Shown: positions 1 through 6,828 of the stretch, piece after piece
Layout: every line of letters starts with the position of its first letter
Numbering within the stretch: the first letter of the stretch is position 1
Source: Halocynthiibacter sp. SDUM655004
GTDB lineage: Bacteria; Pseudomonadota; Alphaproteobacteria; Rhodobacterales; Rhodobacteraceae
Assembly (NCBI RefSeq): GCF_026015885.1
Contig: NZ_JAPDUG010000002.1
Location: 1,090,163 to 1,154,162, forward strand
Direction: 5' to 3'
Length of the DNA: 64,000 nt
The notes under the pieces: model-generated
Told to the model about the DNA's origin: nothing
The model's input: only the letters and a program-made list of their open reading frames with translations
Database searches by the model: none
Made by a program: the position numbers and the translations under genes

Positions 1-915
1 GACAAGAAGATGGTGACGGGGGTCATACAGGCCGGATCGTCGCTTGGCATTCTGGTGCCGCCATCGGTTGTTTTGGTTCTTTATGCGATGATCGCGAGGC
101 AACCCGTAGGGCAGCTCTGGCTGGCGGGTGTGGTGCCGGGATTGATGATGGCGGCGATGTTCATCATTTACATCGTTATCCGCTGCAAACTGAATCCTGC
201 GCTCGGCCCTGCTCTCCCTGTTGAGGAGCGCAATCATTCCATGAGCGAGAAGCTCGCGCTCCTGCGTGCCGGATTGCTGCCGATTGTGATCTTCTTTGCA
301 ATGATGATCCCATTCGTGAACGGCTGGACAAGCCTTGTTGAAAGCTCCGCAATTGGTGCGCTAACGGCATTCCTTGCGGCGGTGGTCAAACGGCGCATGA
401 CGCGCGAAGTTTTCGAGAATTCGGTGCGCAACACGTTGCTGATTTCCTGCATGTTCATGTGGATTATCCTCGCGGCACTCGGCTTTGGCGCGGTGTTTGA
501 CGGGCTTGGCGCTGTACGTGCAATCGATAACCTCTTCACCGAGCAGCTTGGCCTTGATCCATGGATGATCCTTATCCTCATGCAGCTTTCGTTCCTCATC
601 ATGGGCACATTCCTTGATGACACAGCGATGCTCGTGATCGTTGCGCCACTTTATGTACCGCTGGTCAAGATGCTCGGCTTTGATCTGATCTGGTATGGCG
701 TGCTTTACACAATCACCACGCAGATCGCTTATATGACGCCGCCTTTCGGCTATAACTTATTCCTGATGCGGGCGATGGCGCCAAAGGAAATCACGCTCAA
801 AGATATCTATGGCTCTATCCTGCCGTTTGTATTGGTGATGATCCTTGCACTTTCGCTCATCATGATCTTCCCGCAGATCGCACTTTGGCTGCCGGAGTAT
901 GTCTATGCCCGATAG
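1..915 (+). CDS. dctM: TRAP transporter large permease DctM, 3' part
   Basis: The reading frame is open from the first base, so the gene starts upstream of the window; 304 C-terminal residues are present. The segment SLGILVPPSVVLVLYAM is the hallmark of the DctM/TRAP large membrane subunit, and the rest is a run of hydrophobic helices with the family's TPPFGYNLF stretch near the C-terminus. This subunit forms the inner-membrane channel that takes substrate from the periplasmic binding protein, driven by a sodium or proton gradient. The binding protein is two genes downstream, and the small permease dctQ is presumably upstream, out of view. The substrate is not readable from the sequence; the downstream ligase and dehydrogenases suggest an amine or amino alcohol. 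Confidence 0.93.
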   Translation, partial: DKKMVTGVIQAGSSLGILVPPSVVLVLYAMIARQPVGQLWLAGVVPGLMMAAMFIIYIVIRCKLNPALGPALPVEERNHSMSEKLALLRAGLLPIVIFFAMMIPFVNGWTSLVESSAIGALTAFLAAVVKRRMTREVFENSVRNTLLISCMFMWIILAALGFGAVFDGLGAVRAIDNLFTEQLGLDPWMILILMQLSFLIMGTFLDDTAMLVIVAPLYVPLVKMLGFDLIWYGVLYTITTQIAYMTPPFGYNLFLMRAMAPKEITLKDIYGSILPFVLVMILALSLIMIFPQIALWLPEYVYAR

Positions 916-1627
916 CCGCCTGCAACAGCTCGGACCTGATATCTGGCTCGTGGACGGGCCGGTTATCAAGCTCTATGCGATACCATTTCCAACGCGGATG
1001 ACGGTAATTCGGCTGGCGAATGGTGATCTATTCCTTCACTCGCCGATCGAATACAGCGAGGAACTGGCCGCAGAGTTGCAAACACTTGGGAAAATCAAAC
1101 ATCTGGTTTCGCCAAACTGGATTCACTACGCCTATATCCAACAGTGGGCTGATGCATGTAATGGCACTATTGCGTGGGCCTCGCCAAATGTGCGCAAAAG
1201 GGCCGCGCAACAGAAAATCCACGTCGTATTTGATCGCGACCTTGCCGATACTCCTGCACCGGAGTGGCAGGCAGAGATCGATCAAATCATCGCGCGCGGA
1301 AGTAAAATCCACCAAGAGGTTGTGTTCTTTCACAAGGCGTCACGCGTCTTGATCCTGACCGATCTCATCGAAAATATGCACCGCGAAAAAATGCCGCTTT
1401 GGCTCCGACCGTTCGCGCGCATGGCCGGGATTCTGGCGCCAAATGGCAAGATGCCCCTCGATATGTGGCTCAGCTTTTCCAAAGGCCGCAAGCAACTCGC
1501 TGCCGCGCTGCAACAGATGCTTGACTGGAACCCGACAACCGTCGTGCTCGCGCATGGCGACATCCTTCAAGAGAACGTGCCGCAAAGGCTCCGCGAAGGC
1601 TTCAGGGGGCTAACCCCTCAACATTGA
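905..1627 (+). CDS. DUF4336 domain protein (metallo-beta-lactamase-like fold)
   Basis: About 240 residues resembling the DUF4336 family: an N-terminal half with a histidine (LFLHSPIEY), a central KHLVSPNWIHY motif and a late AHGDIL motif, the layout expected of a degenerate metallo-hydrolase fold. The function of the family is not established. The gene overlaps the end of dctM by 11 bases and lies in front of dctP, so it is translated as part of the transporter operon. An ATG at 899 is also possible, but the GGAG at 894-897 is well spaced only for the ATG at 905. A gene of this kind between the permease and binding-protein genes is unusual; it may be a hydrolase acting on the imported compound, which is inference only. 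Confidence 0.65.
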   Translation: MPDSRLQQLGPDIWLVDGPVIKLYAIPFPTRMTVIRLANGDLFLHSPIEYSEELAAELQTLGKIKHLVSPNWIHYAYIQQWADACNGTIAWASPNVRKRAAQQKIHVVFDRDLADTPAPEWQAEIDQIIARGSKIHQEVVFFHKASRVLILTDLIENMHREKMPLWLRPFARMAGILAPNGKMPLDMWLSFSKGRKQLAAALQQMLDWNPTTVVLAHGDILQENVPQRLREGFRGLTPQH

Positions 1628-1667
1628 AACGATCACTGAAACCAACCACAACAGAGAGGACGATAAA

Positions 1668-2702
1668 ATGACAACAAGACGTAAGTTTTTGACCACCGCA
1701 GGCGTCGGCGCCGTTGGCGCTTCGCTTGCCGCTCCAGCAATTGCGCAAAGCAAAATCAAATGGCGCATGCAGACATATGCGGGTGCTGCACTGGCCGAGC
1801 ATGTGATCACTCCAGCGATCAACAGCTTTAACAAGATCGCGGGCGACGAGATGGAGATCGAGTTGTTCTTCGCCGATCAGCTTGTCCCGACAGGCGAGCT
1901 CTTCCGCGCCATGCAAAAAGGCACAATCGACGCGGTACAGTCCGACGATGACTCCATGGCTTCGCCAACTGAAGTCACAGTGTTCGGCGGCTACTTCCCA
2001 TTTGCGAGCCGATATTCGCTCGACGTTCCTGTGCTGTTCAACCAATACGGCCTGAACGAAATCTGGGACGAAGAATATTCCAAAGTCGGGGTAAAGCACA
2101 TTTCCGCTGGCGCATGGGATCCGTGCCACTTCGCAACCAAAGACCCGATCACCTCGCTTGAAGACCTGAAGGGTAAACGCGTCTTTACGTTCCCAACAGC
2201 GGGACGTTTCCTAAGCCAGTTTGGCGTTATTCCTGTAACGCTGCCATGGGAAGACATCGAAGTTGCGATGCAAACCGGCGAACTTGACGGCATCGCATGG
2301 TCCGGCATCACCGAGGATTACACTGTTGGCTGGGCCGACGTGACGAACTACTTCCTCACCAACAACATCTCCGGCGCTTGGGCTGGCAGCTTCTTTGCCA
2401 ATATGGACCGTTACAACGAACTTCCCGAGCACCTCAGAGAATTGCTCAAAGTTTGTATGGACCAGTCGCACTACTATCGTCAGTGGTGGTATTGGGGCGG
2501 CGAAGCAAGCCTGCGTGTCAACGGTCCGAAAATGGAGCTGACATCCATCCCAGACGAAGAGTGGAAAACCGTCGAAGACGCCGCCGTTAAGTTCTGGGAC
2601 GAGATCGCCGCAGAAAGCGAAACAAAGGCCAAGGTTGTGAACATCATCAAGCAGTATAATGCTGATATGGTTAAAGCAGGCCGTCCGTACCGCTACGGCT
2701 AA
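1668..2702 (+). CDS. dctP: TRAP transporter periplasmic substrate-binding protein DctP
   Basis: 344 residues. The N-terminus has a twin-arginine signal (TTRRKFLTTAG, then a hydrophobic stretch ending APAIAQ), so the protein is exported folded to the periplasm. The body has the DctP-family pattern: an FFADQLVPTGELFRAMQKGT segment, a conserved LKGKRVFTF strand and an aromatic-rich second lobe. It binds the substrate and delivers it to the DctQM membrane complex encoded upstream. It is preceded by an AGAGAGGA ribosome-binding site. A GC-rich hairpin follows the stop codon, which may stabilise this part of the transcript so that binding protein is made in excess. The Tat signal suggests family members of the DctP type (DUF/7TMR-independent), not the solute. 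Confidence 0.9.
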   Translation: MTTRRKFLTTAGVGAVGASLAAPAIAQSKIKWRMQTYAGAALAEHVITPAINSFNKIAGDEMEIELFFADQLVPTGELFRAMQKGTIDAVQSDDDSMASPTEVTVFGGYFPFASRYSLDVPVLFNQYGLNEIWDEEYSKVGVKHISAGAWDPCHFATKDPITSLEDLKGKRVFTFPTAGRFLSQFGVIPVTLPWEDIEVAMQTGELDGIAWSGITEDYTVGWADVTNYFLTNNISGAWAGSFFANMDRYNELPEHLRELLKVCMDQSHYYRQWWYWGGEASLRVNGPKMELTSIPDEEWKTVEDAAVKFWDEIAAESETKAKVVNIIKQYNADMVKAGRPYRYG

Positions 2703-2710
2703 ATACGACT

Positions 2711-2736
2711 GGCGCGCCCTGATCGCTGGGCGCGCC
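2711..2736 (+). terminator. Intercistronic hairpin after dctP
   Basis: A perfect 9-bp stem (GGCGCGCCC / GGGCGCGCC) with an 8-base loop lies 8 bases after the dctP stop and 22 bases before the next start. There is no T-run, so it is more likely an mRNA-stabilising or partly attenuating element than a full terminator. Confidence 0.55.
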
Positions 2737-2758
2737 GCACAAATCAAAGGAAGACCCC

Positions 2759-4111
2759 ATGCTAAGTTTTGACGATCTGAAAAACGCCGTTGCCGATGGT
2801 TCGGTCGATACAGTTCTCGCCTGTCTTGTTGATATGCAAGGCCGTTTGATGGGGAAACGCTTCCTTGCGCAGCATTTCGTGGAGTCCGCATTTGAGGAGA
2901 CCCACTGCTGTAACTATCTCTTGGCCACCGATCTCGAGATGGCAACGCCCGATGGCTATGCTGCCACAAGTTGGCAGTCCGGTTACGGCGATTACATGAT
3001 GAAGCCCGACCTTTCCACCATTCGCCCCATGCCCTGGCTTGAGGGAACTGTAATGGTGATGTGTGACGTTCTTGATCACCACGAACACCCTATCGCCCAC
3101 TCCCCCCGCGCCATACTTAAGAAACAGGTCGCGCGGCTAGAAGAGATGGGCTACTCGGCGATGATGGCAACAGAGCTCGAGTTCTTCCTGTTTGAGAAGA
3201 GCTTCGAGGAAATTGCCAAATCCGGATTCCGCGACCTAACCCCGATTTCTGGTTACAACGAAGATTACCACATTCTTCAGACCACCAAAGAAGAGCATGT
3301 GATGCGGCCAATCCGCAACCATCTCTATGCTGCGGGTCTACCGATTGAAAACACCAAGGGCGAAGCGGAAGCGGGCCAAGAAGAGCTAAACATCAAATAT
3401 TCCGCTGCGCTTGATTGCGCCGAGTATCACACAATCGCCAAACATGCCGTGAAGGAAATCGCATGGCAGCAAGGCCACGCTGCAAGCTTCCTACCGAAAT
3501 GGTCCGCTGATCGGGTTGGTTCATCAAGCCACGTACACCAATCGCTTTGGAAAGACGGCTCGAACGTGTTTTTTGATCCAAGCGACGAGTTGGGCATGTC
3601 GGATGTCATGAAATCCTACATGGCGGGTCTCATCAAATATGCGCCGGATGTAACCTATTTCCTTGCGCCGTATATCAACAGCTATAAGCGGTTCCAAAAG
3701 GGGACTTTCGCACCGACAAAATCGGTCTGGAGCATTGATAATCGCACCGCCGGTTTCCGCCTCTGTGGCGCAGGAACCAAAGGTGTGCGCGTAGAGTGCC
3801 GGATTGGCGGCAGCGACCTGAACCCCTACCTCGCGCTGGCAACACAACTTGCGGCAGGGATCAAAGGGATCGAAGAGGGGCTTAGCCTCGCGCCCGCAAC
3901 TCAAGGTGATGTTTACGACGATCAGGGTGCTGCCGAAATTCCGCAGACCCTGCGTGACGCAGCGAAAACCCTGAGCGGCTCCGAAATGCTGCGCGAAGCC
4001 CTTGGCGACGACGTTATTGACCACTACACCCGCGCCGCGACATGGGAAATCGAAGAGTTTGACCGCATCGTGACCGATTACGAAATCGCACGTGGATTTG
4101 AGAAAGCCTAA
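2759..4111 (+). CDS. Glutamine synthetase family protein, GlnT-like amide/gamma-glutamyl ligase
   Basis: 450 residues, the length of a class I/III-type glutamine synthetase. Landmarks in order are the metal-binding ATELEFFLF, GEAEAGQEELNIKY, the ATP/phosphate loop KWSADRVGSSSHVHQSLW, VWSIDNRTAGFR and the second metal Glu in RVECRIGGSDLNPYLA. The GSSSHVH variant is typical of GlnT-like and gamma-glutamyl-amine ligases, not of housekeeping GlnA, and the adenylylation-type C-terminus of GlnA is not apparent. It probably joins glutamate to an amine using ATP. The gene sits in one run with the TRAP transporter, an aldehyde dehydrogenase and an alcohol dehydrogenase, which fits gamma-glutamylation of an imported amine or amino alcohol. 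The exact substrate cannot be read from the sequence. Confidence 0.85.
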   Translation: MLSFDDLKNAVADGSVDTVLACLVDMQGRLMGKRFLAQHFVESAFEETHCCNYLLATDLEMATPDGYAATSWQSGYGDYMMKPDLSTIRPMPWLEGTVMVMCDVLDHHEHPIAHSPRAILKKQVARLEEMGYSAMMATELEFFLFEKSFEEIAKSGFRDLTPISGYNEDYHILQTTKEEHVMRPIRNHLYAAGLPIENTKGEAEAGQEELNIKYSAALDCAEYHTIAKHAVKEIAWQQGHAASFLPKWSADRVGSSSHVHQSLWKDGSNVFFDPSDELGMSDVMKSYMAGLIKYAPDVTYFLAPYINSYKRFQKGTFAPTKSVWSIDNRTAGFRLCGAGTKGVRVECRIGGSDLNPYLALATQLAAGIKGIEEGLSLAPATQGDVYDDQGAAEIPQTLRDAAKTLSGSEMLREALGDDVIDHYTRAATWEIEEFDRIVTDYEIARGFEKA

Positions 4112-4114
4112 GAC

Positions 4115-5497
4115 ATGAGCAAAACTGTTAAATGTATCTCGCCCATCGACGGGTCGCTTTATGCCGAGCGTCCGGTACTTTCGCCGGAAGAGGCTAAAGC
4201 CGCCGTTGCCCGCGCCCGTACCGCACAGGCGGAATGGGCCAAGCGTCCGCTTAAAGAGCGCGTTGAATTGGTCATGGCTGGCGTTAAAGCTGTTGGCGAT
4301 ATGAACGAAGAAATCGTTCCGGAAATCGCCCACCAAATGGGCCGCCCTGTACGCTATGGTGGCGAATTTGGCGGCTTCAATGAGCGCGCGAGCCATATGG
4401 CCGCCATTGCCGAAGAGGGTCTGGCCGATATCGAAGTCGGCGAAGACGAACAATTCAAGCGTTACATCAAACGTGTTCCCCACGGCGTTGTGCTTGTCGT
4501 TGCGCCTTGGAACTATCCTTATATGACGGCAATCAACACCGTCGCTCCTGCGCTCATCGCGGGCAATACTGTACTTCTGAAGCACGCAAGCCAGACCCTT
4601 TTGGTGGGCGAGCGCATGGCCAAGGCGTTCCACAGTGTTGGCGTGCCCGAGGACGTATTCCAGAATGTGTTCCTTGATCACGACACCACAAGCGACCTCA
4701 TCGCGACCAAGAGCTTTGGCTTTGTGAACTTCACGGGGTCCGTCGGCGGCGGCAAAGCAATGGAGCGCGCTGCAGCGGGAACGTTCACCGGCATCGGCCT
4801 TGAGCTTGGCGGCAAAGACCCTGGTTATGTGCGCGCAGACGCGAACCTCGATGCCGCGGTAGATACGCTTATTGACGGCGCAATGTTCAACTCTGGTCAA
4901 TGCTGCTGCGGGATCGAGCGGATTTACGTACACGAGAGCCTTTTTGACGCCTTTGTCGAAAAGGCTGTGGCGATCGTTTCTGGCTACAAGCTCGGCAACC
5001 CACTTGATGAAGCAACCACGCTTGGCCCTATGGCCCATGCCCGTTTCGCTGCCGAGGTCCGCGCGCAAACCGAAGAGGCCATTGCCGCTGGCGCAACCCC
5101 GCTGATTGATCCGGCACTTTTCCCCGAGGATGACGGCGGCGCTTACCTCATGCCGCAAATCCTCACTAACGTGACCCACGACATGCGTGTGATGCGCGAC
5201 GAGAGTTTTGGCCCTGTTGTTGGCATTATGCCCGTGAAAGACGACGCCGAAGCCATTGCGCTCATGAACGACAGCGATTTCGGCCTCACCGCAAGCATCT
5301 GGACCCAAGACATCGACGCTGCGCAAACCATCGGCGATCAGCTCGAAACCGGCACCGTTTTCATGAACCGCGCCGATTACCTTGATCCCGGTCTCTGTTG
5401 GACAGGGTGCAAAGACACGGGCCGTGGCGGCGGCCTCTCCGTGATTGGATATCACAACCTCACCCGCCCGAAATCCTACCACCTGAAGAAGGCATAA
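4115..5497 (+). CDS. NAD(P)-dependent aldehyde dehydrogenase
   Basis: 460 residues of the ALDH superfamily. The cofactor and active-site segments are all present: the VVAPWNYPY motif (about residue 130), NFTGSV in the Rossmann region, the general-base Glu in LELGGKDPGYV, and the catalytic Cys in FNSGQCCCGIERIYVH (three consecutive cysteines). It oxidises an aldehyde to an acid in the cytoplasm. The gene begins 3 bases after the ligase stop and ends 4 bases before the alcohol dehydrogenase, so the three are co-translated. The likely step is oxidation of the aldehyde made by the next gene's alcohol dehydrogenase, possibly on a gamma-glutamylated intermediate; that pairing is inference from position. 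Confidence 0.93.
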   Translation: MSKTVKCISPIDGSLYAERPVLSPEEAKAAVARARTAQAEWAKRPLKERVELVMAGVKAVGDMNEEIVPEIAHQMGRPVRYGGEFGGFNERASHMAAIAEEGLADIEVGEDEQFKRYIKRVPHGVVLVVAPWNYPYMTAINTVAPALIAGNTVLLKHASQTLLVGERMAKAFHSVGVPEDVFQNVFLDHDTTSDLIATKSFGFVNFTGSVGGGKAMERAAAGTFTGIGLELGGKDPGYVRADANLDAAVDTLIDGAMFNSGQCCCGIERIYVHESLFDAFVEKAVAIVSGYKLGNPLDEATTLGPMAHARFAAEVRAQTEEAIAAGATPLIDPALFPEDDGGAYLMPQILTNVTHDMRVMRDESFGPVVGIMPVKDDAEAIALMNDSDFGLTASIWTQDIDAAQTIGDQLETGTVFMNRADYLDPGLCWTGCKDTGRGGGLSVIGYHNLTRPKSYHLKKA

Positions 5498-5501
5498 GCC
5501 C

Positions 5502-6647
5502 ATGGAACTCATCGGCAACTGGTCTTATCCGACCACAATCAAATTCGGCGCAGGCCGCATCTCCGAATTGGCAGAGGCATGTTTGGCGACGGGGATCACC
5601 AAGCCCCTGTTGGTGACAGATAAAGGTCTCGCAAGCCTTCCGATCACCACGGCTGCGCTTGACCTGCTCGAAGGCGCGGGACTTGGCCGCGGGCTTTTCT
5701 CTGAAGTAGACCCGAACCCTACAGAAAAGAACGCCGAAGCCGGCCTCAAAGTTTATCGCGAAGGCGGCTATGACGGTGTGATCGCATTCGGCGGCGGCTC
5801 TGGTCTTGATCTGGGCAAAGTCATTGCATTCATGTCCGGCCAAAGCCGACCGATCTGGGATTTCGAGGACATTGGCGATTGGTGGACCCGTGCCGATCCT
5901 GACGGTATCGCGCCTATTATCGCGGTTCCGACAACGGCAGGTACAGGTTCCGAAGTGGGCCGCGCAAGCGTCATCACCAATTCCGAAACCCACGAGAAAA
6001 AGATCATCTTCCATCCGAAAATTCTTCCAGCGGTTGTGATCTGCGATCCTGAACTGACCGTTGGAATGCCCGGCTTCATCACAGCCGGAACGGGGATGGA
6101 TGCCTTTGCCCATTGCTTGGAAGCCTATTCCTCGCCGCACTACCACCCGATGAGCCAAGGTATAGCGCTTGAAGGGTTGCGGTTGGTTAAGGAAAATCTT
6201 CCCGTTGCCTTCAAAGACGGCACCAACATCGAGGCGCGCGCGCATATGATGTCGGCGGCAATGATGGGGGCTACGGCGTTTCAAAAGGGCCTCGGCGCGA
6301 TACACGCCCTGAGCCACCCGATTGGCGCGATGTACAACACCCACCACGGCACGACGAACGCCGTTGTCATGCAGCCGGTTTTGCAGATGAACCGGCCCGC
6401 TATCGAAGATCGTATCGAGGCAGCAGCACGGTATCTTGGCATCGAGGGCGGCTTTGACGGGTTCTATGGCTTTGTCGGCGAGCTAAATCACACGCTCGGC
6501 ATTCCCAAAAACCTGACCGAGCTGGGCATTTCCGACCCTGATCTTGATACGCTAGTTAAGGGCGCGTTGATTGATCCATCGACAGGTGGCAATCCAATTG
6601 AAATGACCGAATCCAATACTCGCGCCCTGTTTGAGGCTTGCTTCTAG
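5502..6647 (+). CDS. Iron-containing (type III) alcohol dehydrogenase
   Basis: 381 residues, the usual size of the family. Seen are the nucleotide-binding GGGSGLDLGK, the PTTAGTGSEVGRASVIT segment, and metal-binding histidines in FAHCLEAYSSPHYHP and ALSHPIGAMYNTHHGT. It interconverts an alcohol and an aldehyde with NAD(P). An AGAAGG ribosome-binding site overlaps the end of the aldehyde dehydrogenase gene. As the last gene of the run, followed by a strong hairpin, it probably generates the aldehyde used by the preceding enzyme. The true alcohol is unknown; an amino alcohol is suggested by the ligase upstream. Confidence 0.93.
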   Translation: MELIGNWSYPTTIKFGAGRISELAEACLATGITKPLLVTDKGLASLPITTAALDLLEGAGLGRGLFSEVDPNPTEKNAEAGLKVYREGGYDGVIAFGGGSGLDLGKVIAFMSGQSRPIWDFEDIGDWWTRADPDGIAPIIAVPTTAGTGSEVGRASVITNSETHEKKIIFHPKILPAVVICDPELTVGMPGFITAGTGMDAFAHCLEAYSSPHYHPMSQGIALEGLRLVKENLPVAFKDGTNIEARAHMMSAAMMGATAFQKGLGAIHALSHPIGAMYNTHHGTTNAVVMQPVLQMNRPAIEDRIEAAARYLGIEGGFDGFYGFVGELNHTLGIPKNLTELGISDPDLDTLVKGALIDPSTGGNPIEMTESNTRALFEACF

Positions 6648-6654
6648 GCATTTC

Positions 6655-6683
6655 GCCGCCGCCCTTGTTTGTTGGGCGGCGGC
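6655..6683 (+). terminator. Terminator after the TRAP/ligase/dehydrogenase operon
   Basis: A perfect 10-bp stem (GCCGCCGCCC / GGGCGGCGGC) with a 9-base loop starts 8 bases after the alcohol dehydrogenase stop and is followed by ATTTC. The T-run is short, but position and strength fit an intrinsic terminator. Confidence 0.7.
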
Positions 6684-6736
6684 ATTTCAGCAAAGACGTT
6701 GCGTAACTTTGTACTGATAAGAGTAAAAAATCAGGT

Positions 6737-6758
6737 AATTCTTCCCGAATTCTTACCC
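6737..6758 (+). promoter_or_regulatory. Tandem 11-bp direct repeat upstream of soeA
   Basis: AATTCTTCCCG is followed immediately by AATTCTTACCC (9 of 11 identical), about 70 bases before the soeA start. One helical turn between copies suits a regulator that binds on one face of DNA. No known consensus is matched, and the regulator is unknown. Confidence 0.3.
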
Positions 6759-6804
6759 TGAATCGGAATTTGATCTTCACAACCTGCGGCATTTTGCCTT
6801 AATT

Positions 6805-6825
6805 GGACTCCCAAATCGCGAGTCC
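6805..6825 (+). promoter_or_regulatory. Hairpin at the soeA translation start
   Basis: GGACTC and GAGTCC form a 6-bp stem with a 9-base loop ending three bases before the soeA ATG. No clear Shine-Dalgarno sequence is visible in front of this ATG, so the hairpin occupies the place where one should be. It could limit or regulate translation initiation. Confidence 0.3.
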
Positions 6826-6828
6826 TGA

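Noticed and set aside
3524..5518. Long open frame (664 codons) on the minus strand opposite the ligase and aldehyde dehydrogenase
   Set aside because: It lies entirely antisense to two clear conserved genes in a GC-rich region, and its sequence matches no known protein pattern.
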